In this document: positions 31,519 through 39,388 of the stretch, one piece after another
How the letters are laid out: every line of letters starts with the position of its first letter
Position numbering within the stretch: the stretch's first letter is position 1
Assembly (NCBI GenBank): GCA_947626085.1
Contig: CANQQU010000001.1
Coordinates: forward strand, 49,457 to 113,456
DNA length: 64,000 nucleotides
Source: an uncultured Oscillospiraceae bacterium
Lineage (GTDB): Bacteria > Bacillota > Clostridia > Oscillospirales > Oscillospiraceae
Direction: 5' to 3'
Notes under the pieces: generated by a model
The model's input: the letters and a program-made list of their open reading frames with translations, nothing else
What the model was told of the DNA's origin: nothing
Databases searched by the model: none
Program-made: the position numbers and the translations under genes

Positions 31519-32573
31519 GAGATCCGGATGTGCCCCTCGCCGCCGAAGCAGCTTCCGGGCACTGCCGCCACCGCCGCCTCCCGGATCATCCGGCGGCAAA
31601 ATTCGTCAGATGACAGGCCGAACCGGGCGATATCCGGAAAGACGTAGAAGCCGCCCTTCGGCTCTGGAAAGGACAGCCCCATTTCCCGAAGCCTGCGGCA
31701 GACGTATTCCCGCCGCCGGGCGTATTCCGCCGCCATGTGGGCAGGGGACAGAGTCAGGGCGGTGACGCAGGCGGTCTGCAAAAAGGTGGGCACGCTTGCC
31801 ACCGCCGCCGCCCCCAGCAGCACCAGCCGGGCGACCGTCTTCTCCGGCCCGATGAGATAGCCCACCCGCCAGCCGGTCATGGCGTAGGGCTTGGAAAAGC
31901 TCTGGCACAGCAGGACCTGCCCCGCCAGCTCCGAATCTAGGGTCAGGTCCGGCGCGTTGGGGGTGAGAGGGGCGTACACATTGTCGCAGATCAGGGTGAT
32001 GGGCCTCCCCAGCACCGCTTTTTTTACCGCCGCCAGCGTCTCCCGGGTGTAGACCACCCCGGTGGGATTGTTGGGGCTGTTGAGAACGATGGCCCGGGTC
32101 CGGGGGGTGACGGCCTTTTGCAGCGCCTCGGCGGGGAGCTGATAGCCCCATTTTTCGGTGGGCAGAAATACCGGGGTCGCCTGGGCCAAATGGGCCAGGG
32201 TCTCATAGAGAGGGAAGGCGGGGGTGGGGATGATCACCTCGTCCCCCGGCCCCAGGGTCCCCAGGAACGCGGTGAACAGGGCCCCCGTGGCCCCGGCGGT
32301 GATCAGCACCTGCTTTTCCGCGCAGGCGAAGCCCCGGTCCGTCTCGAAGGCGGCTACCGCCGCTCGCAGCGCCGGAAGGCCCTGGTTGGGGGCGTAGTGG
32401 GTCTGCCCGGCTTGGAGGGCGGCCCAGGCGGCGTCCTTAATGGGCTGGGGCGTGTCGAATTCCGGTTCCCCCAGGGTCAGCTCCACGCAGCCGGGAACGG
32501 TCTTGGCAAGGGCGGTAAAGGCCCGGATGCCGCTGGGGACCAGCTGGGCCATCCGCTGGCTCGAGGGAATCAT
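31449..32573 (-). CDS. patA: PLP aminotransferase, likely N-acetyl-diaminopimelate aminotransferase
   Basis: This 374-residue fold-type I aminotransferase binds PLP through the lysine in SFSKPYAMTGWRVGY, with NSPNNPTG and ICDNVYAPL as substrate and cofactor contacts and HIRISYC as the arginine that holds the carboxylate. Family membership alone would say aspartate-type aminotransferase. Its neighbours are dapL and dapH, so it probably transfers the amino group to N-acetyl-2-amino-6-oxopimelate in lysine synthesis (as PatA does in Bacillus). The start overlaps the dapL stop as ATGA, and GGAGGGG stands before it. Confidence 0.85.
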   Translation of the reverse strand: MIPSSQRMAQLVPSGIRAFTALAKTVPGCVELTLGEPEFDTPQPIKDAAWAALQAGQTHYAPNQGLPALRAAVAAFETDRGFACAEKQVLITAGATGALFTAFLGTLGPGDEVIIPTPAFPLYETLAHLAQATPVFLPTEKWGYQLPAEALQKAVTPRTRAIVLNSPNNPTGVVYTRETLAAVKKAVLGRPITLICDNVYAPLTPNAPDLTLDSELAGQVLLCQSFSKPYAMTGWRVGYLIGPEKTVARLVLLGAAAVASVPTFLQTACVTALTLSPAHMAAEYARRREYVCRRLREMGLSFPEPKGGFYVFPDIARFGLSSDEFCRRMIREAAVAAVPGSCFGGEGHIRISYCCGDSQLALGLDRLEAFLKTL

Positions 32574-33658
32574 TGGAACCCCTCCGCCAGGGCCTCGAAG
32601 AATTCCACACCCTTGATGAGGACCGACTCGTCAAAATCGAAGTTGTCCGAGTGCAGGGCGGGCACGTCCCCCACCCCCAGGAAGAAGAACAGTCCCGGAA
32701 GGGACTTCTGGTACCAGGAGAAATCCTCGGTGATCATACTGGGGGCCGCCAGCTCGGAGAAGTCCACGACCTTCCGCACCCGGTCGTACAGCGCCGGAGG
32801 GTTCATAATGGCGGGATAGCCGTCGTTCATGTAGATATTCACGGTGCAGCCGTAGCTCCGCTCCACCTCTTTGCCGGCGGAGACGATGCCTGCCCGCATA
32901 CTGTAAAAGACGTCGTCCTGGAAAACCCGCAGGCTCCCTTCCAGCCGGGTGTGGCCGGAGATCACGTTGCACACCGTGCCGCTCTCCATCTTCCCAAATT
33001 TCAGCACCCGGTAGATATTCTTGGGCAGCGCGCCCTCCATGGCCATGACCCGGCGATAGAACTCCACCCCGGCGGCCATGGCGTCGATCCCTTCCTCCGC
33101 CTTGGCAATGTGGGCGGGCCGGCCAATGATGTCCACCTTCACCTCGCAGGAGCGGCTCATCATTTCGTTTTTCCGGCTGGCCACGGTCCCGGCCGTCAGG
33201 CCGGGCCACAGGTGTAGGGCGAAAATGGCCTCCACCCGGTATTTTTTGAAAAGCCCGGTGGCGCACAGGTCCTTGGCCCCGCCGGTGGTCTCCTCCGCCG
33301 GCTGGAACACCAGCAAAATGTTCCGGGGCATGGCGGTTTTTTTGTCCAGCCGCCGGGCCAGCTCCAGCAGGATCGCCATGTGCCCGTCGTGGCCGCAGGC
33401 GTGCATTTTGCCGGGGTACCGGGACGCGAAGCGCAGCCCGGTCTGCTCATGGATGGGCAGGGCGTCGGCGTCAGCCCGGAAGGCGATGGCGCTACTTTGC
33501 CCAAAGTCGAACCAGGCGCACAGCGCTCCTTCCATGGGGGAGAACACCTGGCAGGAGAGCCCCTCCAGGCCCTTTCGCAGATAGGCCATGGTGCCGGGCA
33601 GCTCCCGATCCAGCTCCGGGATCTGATGAAGCGCGCGGCGGTCGTCGATGATTTGCAT
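32570..33658 (-). CDS. dapL: N-acetyldiaminopimelate deacetylase, M20 family
   Basis: This 362-residue metal-dependent amidohydrolase removes the acetyl group from N-acetyl-LL-diaminopimelate in the acetyl branch of lysine synthesis. Motifs are [15 protein letters not shown] at the start, [19 protein letters not shown] and [11 protein letters not shown], with the catalytic glutamates in the last. It lacks the longer C-terminal form of carboxypeptidases. The ATG at 33658 is preferred because AAGGAGG lies nine bases ahead; a frame further upstream crosses the promoter. It runs into patA by ATGA overlap, and dapH is divergent from it. Confidence 0.88.
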   Translation of the reverse strand: MQIIDDRRALHQIPELDRELPGTMAYLRKGLEGLSCQVFSPMEGALCAWFDFGQSSAIAFRADADALPIHEQTGLRFASRYPGKMHACGHDGHMAILLELARRLDKKTAMPRNILLVFQPAEETTGGAKDLCATGLFKKYRVEAIFALHLWPGLTAGTVASRKNEMMSRSCEVKVDIIGRPAHIAKAEEGIDAMAAGVEFYRRVMAMEGALPKNIYRVLKFGKMESGTVCNVISGHTRLEGSLRVFQDDVFYSMRAGIVSAGKEVERSYGCTVNIYMNDGYPAIMNPPALYDRVRKVVDFSELAAPSMITEDFSWYQKSLPGLFFFLGVGDVPALHSDNFDFDESVLIKGVEFFEALAEGFQ

Positions 33659-33680
33659 ATCCCTCGCCTCCTTGGCACTC

Positions 33681-33709
33681 ATTATAAAGCATTTCCCGGG
33701 CAATGTCAA
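33681..33709 (-). promoter_or_regulatory. dapL-patA promoter
   Basis: Reading leftward, TTGACA (33709-33704) and TATAAT (33686-33681) are consensus and 17 bases apart. The -10 box is 22 bases from the start codon, so the leader is short. Confidence 0.9.
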
Positions 33710-33719
33710 TTTCCCCCTC

Positions 33720-33748
33720 TTGTGTTTCGGGCAAAAAGATGGTATGAT
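33720..33748 (+). promoter_or_regulatory. dapH promoter
   Basis: TTGTGT (33720-33725) and TATGAT (33743-33748) are separated by 17 bases. It is back to back with the dapL promoter and there is no room for a lysine riboswitch on either side. Confidence 0.7.
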
Positions 33749-33773
33749 GGGGGAAACGAAAGGAGCGATCCCT

Positions 33774-34472
33774 ATGAATGCCCAGCAGATCATCGAGTAC
33801 ATCCGCACCTCCGAGAAAAAGACCCCGGTGAAGGTCTATTTGTGGGAAAAAACACCGGTGGACTTTCCAAAGTGTCATGTTTTTCCCGCCGCCCCAGGCT
33901 GCAAGCTGATTTTTGGGGACTGGCGGGATATCGGCCCGGTGCTGGAGGCCAACGGGGAAAAGATCGAGCACTATGAGGTGGAGAACAACTGCCGCAATTC
34001 CGCCATTCCCATGCTGGACCTGAAGGACATTCCCGCCCGGATCGAGCCCGGCGCCATCCTCCGGGAGCAGGTGAAGATCGGGAAGAATGCCGTCGTCATG
34101 ATGGGTGCCATCCTGAACATCGGCGCGGAGGTGGGGGAGGGCACCATGATCGACATGGGCGCCATCCTGGGCGGCCGGGCCACCGTGGGGAAGAACTGCC
34201 ATATCGCCGCCGGTGCGGTGCTGGCGGGAGTCATCGAGCCCGCCTCGGCTACGCCGGTGGTGGTGGAGGACGAGGTGCTGGTGGGGGCCAACGCCGTGGT
34301 GCTGGAGGGCGTCCGCGTTGGCGCTGGGGCGGTGGTGGCCGCCGGCGCGGTGGTCACCCGGGACGTGCCCCCCGGCGCGGTGGTGGCCGGATGCCCGGCC
34401 AAGATCGTCAAGTGGAAGGACGCGGAGACCAGCTCCAAAACCGCTCTGGAGCAGGCGCTTAGAGAGCTGTAG
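33774..34472 (+). CDS. dapH: Tetrahydrodipicolinate N-acetyltransferase
   Basis: This 232-residue left-handed beta-helix acetyltransferase acetylates tetrahydrodipicolinate with acetyl-CoA, opening the acetyl branch of diaminopimelate synthesis. The N-terminal DapH domain begins [20 protein letters not shown]. Hexapeptide repeats run from about residue 90 to 200 ([34 protein letters not shown] and others). The start has GAAAGGAGCGATCCCT ahead. Length and both domains match Bacillus DapH. The divergent dapL and patA supply the following steps. Confidence 0.96.
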   Translation: MNAQQIIEYIRTSEKKTPVKVYLWEKTPVDFPKCHVFPAAPGCKLIFGDWRDIGPVLEANGEKIEHYEVENNCRNSAIPMLDLKDIPARIEPGAILREQVKIGKNAVVMMGAILNIGAEVGEGTMIDMGAILGGRATVGKNCHIAAGAVLAGVIEPASATPVVVEDEVLVGANAVVLEGVRVGAGAVVAAGAVVTRDVPPGAVVAGCPAKIVKWKDAETSSKTALEQALREL

Positions 34473-34493
34473 ATAGAAAAAGCGGTGGTATTT

Positions 34494-34859
34494 ATGGGAA
34501 ACAAGCTGTTTGTAGTCGGAACTTATGTAGAAAAATTCAATGAAATAACAGGACAGCATTTGCCCTGCGGTTCCATTTATCAATCGACTGGTCTTGTCTC
34601 CCATGTCTGCCGCCATCACCCCGATACCGGCGCTACGCTTTTGCCATATGTTCCTGTAATTATTGAAGCGCCTGACTATGTAGGCAGGAATCCCAAGGAA
34701 CCCGACAGTGTCGAGCTGGTGAAGCGGATCGATCAACAGATCATGGTATGTATCAAGCTGGACTCCAAGAATGGGTATCTGTATGTAGCCAGCGTCTTTG
34801 AAATCAAGCAAAGCAAGCTGGAGCGGCGTATTGCCAGCGGCAGGCTCCAAAAATATTGA
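34494..34859 (+). CDS. PBECR-type nuclease-domain protein (tentative)
   Basis: This 121-residue protein resembles the short PBECR3-like proteins, a fold group related to phage barnase, EndoU, colicin and RelE nucleases. Features that fit are IYQSTGLVSHVCRHHPD, IIEAPDYVGRNPKEPDS, then a lysine-rich strand QQIMVCIKLDSKNGYLYVAS and RRIASGRLQKY. Histidines near residue 39-41 and the final basic region would be the active face if it is a nuclease. It is more AT-rich than dapH, has a weak binding site (GGTGG) before the ATG, and a GTG three codons upstream is possible. No antitoxin gene is adjacent, but a small RNA candidate follows. Activity is unproven. Confidence 0.6.
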   Translation: MGNKLFVVGTYVEKFNEITGQHLPCGSIYQSTGLVSHVCRHHPDTGATLLPYVPVIIEAPDYVGRNPKEPDSVELVKRIDQQIMVCIKLDSKNGYLYVASVFEIKQSKLERRIASGRLQKY

Positions 34860-34880
34860 CGATTTTTAGCTATGATTATA

Positions 34881-34909
34881 TTGACATTCTTCCTGCGGGC
34901 CATTATAAT
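34881..34909 (+). promoter_or_regulatory. Promoter of the small RNA candidate
   Basis: TTGACA (34881-34886) and TATAAT (34904-34909) match the consensus fully with a 17-base spacer. No reading frame with a start signal follows. Confidence 0.9.
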
Positions 34910-34915
34910 ATAAGC

Positions 34916-35056
34916 AGATAGAGAAAAGCTATCAGTGGATGATGAGGGTAGAAAGGCTCCTACCGCTCCCAGAAAAACTGGGAACCTGAGATGCAGGATA
35001 CGCCGCCCTGCCGCCATCCAAATCGCCAGCCGGGGTCTTCCCCGGCTGGCTTTTCC
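34916..35056 (+). ncRNA. Structured small RNA of unknown family
   Basis: About 140 bases run from a consensus promoter to an intrinsic terminator (GCCAGCCGGGG, TCTT, CCCCGGCTGGC, then CTTTTCC-like at 35025-35056). Possible stems are GATAG/CTATC (34917-34934), GGTAG/CTACC, CCCAG/CTGGG and CCTG/CAGG, with TGGATG/CATCCA able to close them into a multibranch core. No coding frame with a ribosome binding site is seen. I do not recognise it as 6S, SRP, tmRNA or a known riboswitch, and no gene follows on this strand, so a trans-acting or protein-bound RNA is more likely than a cis switch. Confidence 0.65.
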
Positions 35057-35072
35057 ATTTCCCCATAATAAT

Positions 35073-35108
35073 GCCCCCTGCCGTAGTCATTCTCCTACAA
35101 CAGGGGGC
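35073..35108. terminator. Bidirectional terminator
   Basis: GCCCCCTG and CAGGGGGC pair, extended by GTAG/CTAC after a mismatch. TTCTTGTCT follows rightward. Leftward it lies 55 bases behind the M20 gene and would end the ABC importer transcript. The remaining bases of 34860-35163 hold nothing else I can support. Confidence 0.7.
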
Positions 35109-35163
35109 TTCTTGTCTACTGCCTGTTTCTCATGGGGCAGTGTAAATTGCTGGAGGCGCGAAT

Positions 35164-36588
35164 CTATTCCGGAACGACCTCTTTGCCGATGGGGCAGTCA
35201 TATCCACCGGGGGTGGCCTTTTCAAAGGCCTCCCGGGCCTGCTGCCGCAGGGCCGGATCGGTCATCAGATCCGCCGCCGCCCCGGCAAGCACCTTGGCCG
35301 CGTAGAGCATCCCCTTGTGGGCAATGGAGGTTTTGCCAATGGCCACATTTTGCCAGGAGTGGCCGGGGGACCCGGAGGGCCAGGTCACGGCGGTGAATTG
35401 GGCCGTGGGGGTGAGCCAGCTCACGTCCCCCACATCTGTGGAGCCGGGGGTTTTCCGGGCGGAGGGGTAGTAGGGCACCAAAAAATCGTTGAGAGCCTTG
35501 GCGCCATTTTCGCTGTGTTCCGCCACAAAGGCCGCCAGCGCGGCGCTTTCCTCCACCCCGCCGCCGGGCAGGCCCTGGGGCGGATAGGTGGATTTCAGCT
35601 TTTCGGCATAGGCAAGCTCCTCCACCGTGTAGCCGGGCATGGGGGCCTGGGCGAGATTGTGGAAGAGCAGCTTTTCCAGCACCGGATTGGACACCGTGCT
35701 GGCGGTGCCGTCGATCTGCCGGGAGGCCACGGCGGTTTCCGTCATCATGGCGGCCCCCTGGGCCACCTTTTCCAGCCGGGCCCGGAGGGCCTTGGCCTGG
35801 GTCACATTTTCCCCCCGGAGCATATATAATACCCGGGCGGTGGGCTGGACCACGTTGGGGCTGACGCCCCCGGCGTCCAGGAAGGAATAGTGCAGCGCGC
35901 AGCCCCGGGCCATATGCTCCCGAAGAAAGTTGGCCCCCACATTCATCAGCTCCGCCGCGTCTAGGGCGGAGCGGCCCAGCTCCGGGGCTCCGGCGGCATG
36001 GGCGGCAACGCCGGTAAAGGTGTACTCCACCTGCAAGGAGGCGGAGCAGGAGCCGGTGGTCACCTGATTCACGTCCCCAGGGTGCCAGCACAGGGCGGCG
36101 TCCAGCTCCCGGAAGGCCCCGTCCCGGGCCATGAAGGCCTTTCCGGCGCAGCCCTCCTCGCCGGGGCAGCCGTAGAAGACCACGGTGCCGGGGAGCTTCC
36201 CCGCCTGGATGGCCTCCTTCACGGCGATGGCGGCCCCCAGGGCGGCGGCGCCCAGTAGATTGTGGCCGCAGCCGTGGCCGTTGCCGCCGGGGACCAGGGG
36301 CTTACAGGAGCAGGCCCCCGCCTCCTGAGAAAGGCCGGACAATGCGTCAAATTCCCCCAAGATCCCGATCACCGGCCGTCCATGGCCGAAGGACCCGGTA
36401 AAGGCGGTGGCGATCCCGGCCAAATTGGTCTCCACCTGGAACCCCTGTTCCTCCAGGATTTCCAGATAGGCGTCCCGGGACCGGTATTCCCGGCAGGACA
36501 GCTCCGCCAGGCCCCAGATCTTGTCGCTGAGGCCGGTCAGCAGGGAGGCGTGGGCCTCCACCGCGGCGTAGAGGGCTTCTTTTTCCAT
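35164..36588 (-). CDS. M20 amidohydrolase, AbgB-like
   Basis: This 474-residue metallo-amidohydrolase resembles the p-aminobenzoyl-glutamate hydrolase B subunit and related amide hydrolases. Metal-binding motifs are GILGEFDALSG, GHGCGHNLLG, YGCPGEEGCAGK and CWHPGD, and STDVGDVSW and PGHSWQ near the C-terminus are typical of AbgB-like proteins. It is the last gene of an amino acid ABC importer operon, its ATG touching the ATPase stop codon, so it probably hydrolyses the imported acyl- or aryl-amino acid. The AbgA partner is absent, and the true substrate is unknown. Confidence 0.85.
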   Translation of the reverse strand: MEKEALYAAVEAHASLLTGLSDKIWGLAELSCREYRSRDAYLEILEEQGFQVETNLAGIATAFTGSFGHGRPVIGILGEFDALSGLSQEAGACSCKPLVPGGNGHGCGHNLLGAAALGAAIAVKEAIQAGKLPGTVVFYGCPGEEGCAGKAFMARDGAFRELDAALCWHPGDVNQVTTGSCSASLQVEYTFTGVAAHAAGAPELGRSALDAAELMNVGANFLREHMARGCALHYSFLDAGGVSPNVVQPTARVLYMLRGENVTQAKALRARLEKVAQGAAMMTETAVASRQIDGTASTVSNPVLEKLLFHNLAQAPMPGYTVEELAYAEKLKSTYPPQGLPGGGVEESAALAAFVAEHSENGAKALNDFLVPYYPSARKTPGSTDVGDVSWLTPTAQFTAVTWPSGSPGHSWQNVAIGKTSIAHKGMLYAAKVLAGAAADLMTDPALRQQAREAFEKATPGGYDCPIGKEVVPE

Positions 36589-37365
36589 TTACAGCACCTT
36601 GGACAGGAAGTCCTTCAGCCGGGGATGGACGGGAGAGCCGAAGATCTGCTCCGGCGGCCCCTGCTCTAAGAGCTTGCCGTCGGCCATGAACAGCACCCGG
36701 TTGCCCACCTCCCGGGCAAAGCCCATCTCGTGGGTCACCACCACCATGGTCATGCCGGCCTGGGCCAGTTCCTTCATGACATTTAGCACTTCGCCCACCA
36801 TCTCCGGGTCCAGGGCGGAGGTGGGCTCGTCGAAGAGCATGACCTCCGGCTCCATCATCAGGGCCCGGACGATGGCGATCCGCTGCTTTTGGCCGCCGGA
36901 GAGCTGAATGGGGTAGGCCGCCGCCCGGTCCTCCAGGCCCACCCGGGCCAGCAGGCCCTTGGCCTTTTCCTCGGCCTGACCCTTGGACATATGCTTGACC
37001 TGAATGGGAGCCAGAGTCATGTTGTCCAGAATGGTCATGTGGGGGAACAGGTTGAAGTGCTGGAAGACCATGCCCATCTTCTGACGATGAATGTCGATGT
37101 TGAGCTTGACGGTCTTGCCCGTTTCGTCTTTGTATTTTTTCTTGGTGATGTCCACCCCGTCGAAGAGAATGGAGCCGGAGGTGGGCGTTTCCAGCAGGTT
37201 CAGGCTCCGCAGGAAGGTACTCTTGCCGGAGCCGGAGGGGCCGATGACTACCATCACGTCGCCCTTGTTCACATCCACGGTGACGCCGTCCAGGGCGTGG
37301 AGGGCGCCGCGATTGTAGTATTTGCACAGGTCCTGGACTTGGATCAGCTTATCGCTTGTCGCCAC
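36589..37365 (-). CDS. Polar amino acid ABC transporter ATPase
   Basis: This 258-residue ATPase powers the importer formed with the adjacent permease and binding protein. Walker A is [13 protein letters not shown], the signature is [15 protein letters not shown], Walker B is [14 protein letters not shown] and the H-loop is [10 protein letters not shown], all as in GlnQ/HisP-type proteins. The GTG at 37365 is preferred because AAAGGAG is eight bases ahead; it overlaps the end of the permease gene by 17 bases. A longer ATG start would cover that binding site. An insertion around [18 protein letters not shown] after the Walker A domain is longer than usual. Confidence 0.94.
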   Translation of the reverse strand: MATSDKLIQVQDLCKYYNRGALHALDGVTVDVNKGDVMVVIGPSGSGKSTFLRSLNLLETPTSGSILFDGVDITKKKYKDETGKTVKLNIDIHRQKMGMVFQHFNLFPHMTILDNMTLAPIQVKHMSKGQAEEKAKGLLARVGLEDRAAAYPIQLSGGQKQRIAIVRALMMEPEVMLFDEPTSALDPEMVGEVLNVMKELAQAGMTMVVVTHEMGFAREVGNRVLFMADGKLLEQGPPEQIFGSPVHPRLKDFLSKVL

Positions 37366-38047
37366 GGCGCATTCTCCTTTCAAAATAGGCAATGATCTTG
37401 CTGGTGGGGAAGGTGAGGCAGAAATAGACGCAGGCCGCGATGATGGCCGGCTCGCCCATGGAGTAGATGGCGGTCTTTACCGAGTTGGCGGCGAACATGA
37501 GCTCCTGGACGCCGATGGTGTAGCAGATGGAGGACTCTTTGATGATGGTCACGAACTCGTTGGCGATGGCGGGGAGAATGTTCTTGATGGCCTGGGGCAG
37601 GATGATGAACCGCATGGTCTGCACCGGGGTCATGCCCAGGCTCCGGGCGGCTTCGGTCTGGCCCAGGTCGATGCTCTGGATGCCGGATCGGATGATCTCG
37701 CTTAAGTAGGCCGCCGAGTTGAGGGACAGGGCGATGACGCCGGGGAAGAACCGCTCAAAGGGAATGATTCCAAAGAGCCGGAAGGTGGGCAGCTGCACCC
37801 CCGCCAGCAGGACATAGTAGACAATGAACAGCTGTACCAGCATGGGGGTGGCCCGGAGGACCTCCACATACACCGTGGCCAGGGCCTTTAGGGGCCAGAA
37901 TTTGCTCATTCGGGCCAGAGCGACGAAAAGCGCCAGGATAAATCCGAACAGCACGGTAAGGGCGGACAGACAGAGGGTACAGATCAGGCCGTCCCGGAAC
38001 AGCATCCAGAATTTGAACGCGGCCTGGAAGCCTTCAATGGTGATCAT
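37349..38047 (-). CDS. Polar amino acid ABC transporter permease
   Basis: This 232-residue membrane protein has five hydrophobic helices and the HisM/GlnP-type fold. The EAA loop is [28 protein letters not shown] (positions about 140-168, quoted in part as [10 protein letters not shown]). [14 protein letters not shown] is the conserved N-terminal motif. A single permease gene implies a homodimer. It lies between the binding protein and the ATPase on the minus strand. The specific amino acid is not predictable. Confidence 0.94.
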   Translation of the reverse strand: MITIEGFQAAFKFWMLFRDGLICTLCLSALTVLFGFILALFVALARMSKFWPLKALATVYVEVLRATPMLVQLFIVYYVLLAGVQLPTFRLFGIIPFERFFPGVIALSLNSAAYLSEIIRSGIQSIDLGQTEAARSLGMTPVQTMRFIILPQAIKNILPAIANEFVTIIKESSICYTIGVQELMFAANSVKTAIYSMGEPAIIAACVYFCLTFPTSKIIAYFERRMRRGDKR

Positions 38048-38068
38048 ATCGCGTTGCTCCTTTCAGCC

Positions 38069-38098
38069 CTTTCCCCCGGAGGGAGCCCCGGGGGAAAG
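38069..38098 (-). other. Hairpin between binding protein and permease genes
   Basis: CTTTCCCCCGG and CCGGGGGAAAG form an 11-bp stem in the 87-base gap. As is common in binding-protein operons, it may raise the level of the binding protein relative to the membrane parts by protecting the upstream mRNA. Confidence 0.6.
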
Positions 38099-38134
38099 AA
38101 TGGATTTTTAGATGTAGACTAAAATTGGGAAGGC

Positions 38135-39040
38135 TTATTCCGTGGGCGCTTCGGTGGCCTCGGTGGGCTGGCCGTTCTCACCCAGCAGGCCCTCGTAGGT
38201 ATTGCCGCTGGCCAGAATGTTGGCCTCCTCCACGAAGCCGGCGAAGGTGCCGTCGGCCAGAGCGGTGGCCAGGACCTTGTTCACGGCGGCCAGCAGGGGA
38301 CCGTTACCCTTGCTCACGCCGATGACGGAGCCCTCGGCGTCATAGGGCACCGGATGGAGCACCTTCAGCTCAGGATAGTTCTTGGCGTAGGTTTCCGCCA
38401 CCACGCTCTCGATGAAGGCCCCGTCCAGCTTCCCGGAGATCAGCTCCGCGATGATGTCGGTGACCTTGGGCAGCTGCACGATGTCCGCGTCGGGGGTGTT
38501 CTCCTGGGCCAGACCGTACTGGATGGAGCCCATCTGGGCGCCGATGTGGTACTCCGCCTTGTTGGCGTCGGCCAGGGTGGGGAACAGGTCGGCCTTGTCC
38601 TGAACGGTGACGAAGGACTGGCCGCCGGTGTAGTACACGTCGGAGAAGTCCATGGACTTTTCTCGGGCCGGGTCAGGGGAGTAGCCCGCCATGCTCAGAT
38701 CGCACCGCTTGGCGCCCAGCTCATTGATGGTGCCGTCGAAGTCCATGGGCACGATCTCCAGGGTCAGGCCCAGCTGGTCCGCAATGTACTGGGCCAGAGC
38801 CATGTCAAAGCCCGCCAGCTTGGGAACGCCGTCTTCCAGGGCGTAGAACTCATAGGGAGCGAAGTCGGGGGAGGTGGCCACGGTCAGGGTGCCTTCCTTC
38901 ACGGTCTTCAGCAGGGGTTTCAGCTCCTCCAGACTCATGGAGGCGTAGTCGGTGTCGTCCTGGACCTGTTCGGCGTTGCAGCCCGCCAGCAGGCTCAGCA
39001 GCAGGCAGGCGCAGAGGGTCAGCGCGAAGAATTTTTTCAT
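38135..39040 (-). CDS. Polar amino acid-binding lipoprotein, family 3
   Basis: This 301-residue lipoprotein captures the substrate of the importer encoded downstream. The signal peptide ends at the lipobox LLAGC (cysteine at residue 21). The family 3 fold is clear: LTVATSPDFAPYEF, GFDMALAQYIADQLG, LSMAGYSPDPAREKSMDFS and GVSKGNGPLLAAVNKVL. The C-terminal tail after EGLLGENG is threonine- and glutamate-rich. AAAGGAG stands ten bases before the ATG. It is first in the operon and has its own regulated promoter upstream. Confidence 0.95.
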   Translation of the reverse strand: MKKFFALTLCACLLLSLLAGCNAEQVQDDTDYASMSLEELKPLLKTVKEGTLTVATSPDFAPYEFYALEDGVPKLAGFDMALAQYIADQLGLTLEIVPMDFDGTINELGAKRCDLSMAGYSPDPAREKSMDFSDVYYTGGQSFVTVQDKADLFPTLADANKAEYHIGAQMGSIQYGLAQENTPDADIVQLPKVTDIIAELISGKLDGAFIESVVAETYAKNYPELKVLHPVPYDAEGSVIGVSKGNGPLLAAVNKVLATALADGTFAGFVEEANILASGNTYEGLLGENGQPTEATEAPTE

Positions 39041-39099
39041 ATCACAGTATCTCCTTTTTCAATTCTCTGAATGTTGCGGCTTCTTTTTGGAACGTGTGC

Positions 39100-39143
39100 A
39101 TTATACAACGCATATTATCCATAGTCAAGTGGATAATCATCCA
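39100..39143 (-). promoter_or_regulatory. ABC importer promoter with TGGATAAT repeats
   Basis: Reading leftward, TTGACT (39128-39123) and TATAAT (39105-39100) are 17 bases apart. A palindrome TGGAT-GATT-ATCCA lies just upstream of the -35 (39143-39130), and a half-site TATGGATAAT begins inside the spacer (39123-39114), 20 bp away. This fits a dimeric regulator bound on both sides of the -35 box. Confidence 0.7.
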
Positions 39144-39264
39144 ATCTTGCTTGTAAAAACGCACCCAAAAACTGGGAAAACACACAAAATTATTCAAAAT
39201 TAAAGAGAATAAACGGATATTCGCTTGAAAAATCCATTTCAGAGGTAGAATATACTTGCGTTTT

Positions 39265-39283
39265 AAATGAATAATATTCATTT
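39265..39283. promoter_or_regulatory. Perfect AT-rich palindrome, possible operator
   Basis: AAATGAAT and ATTCATTT flank a 3-base centre. It lies between the divergent importer and murC promoters and resembles an arginine-repressor half-site pair but with one base too few between the arms. The rest of 39129-39320 is AT-rich with no other feature I can support. Confidence 0.4.
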
Positions 39284-39320
39284 TACTGTCCCGCTTGGAT
39301 TTTTTTGGGCAATTTGCTGG

Positions 39321-39349
39321 TTGTAAAAGCGGGGGATTCATTGTATAAT
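39321..39349 (+). promoter_or_regulatory. murC promoter
   Basis: TTGTAA (39321-39326) and TATAAT (39344-39349) are 17 bases apart. It lies inside the longest open frame of murC and so decides the downstream TTG start. Confidence 0.75.
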
Positions 39350-39388
39350 ACTTTAGTTAACGGACTAGAATCATTAGGGGGCATTTTC

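Noticed and set aside
34916..35056. Known riboswitch (TPP, M-box, lysine) or 6S RNA
   Set aside because: Short matches such as AACCTGAGATGCAGGATA and AGGCTCCTA look familiar, but the full conserved cores are missing and no gene follows for a cis switch.
39265..39283. ArgR/AhrC arginine box
   Set aside because: The arms TGAAT/ATTCA are separated by three bases instead of four and no second box is nearby. Kept only as an unnamed palindrome.
39305..39388. Longer murC start at 39305
   Set aside because: A good promoter at 39321-39349 lies inside that extension, and AGGGGG fits the TTG at 39389.
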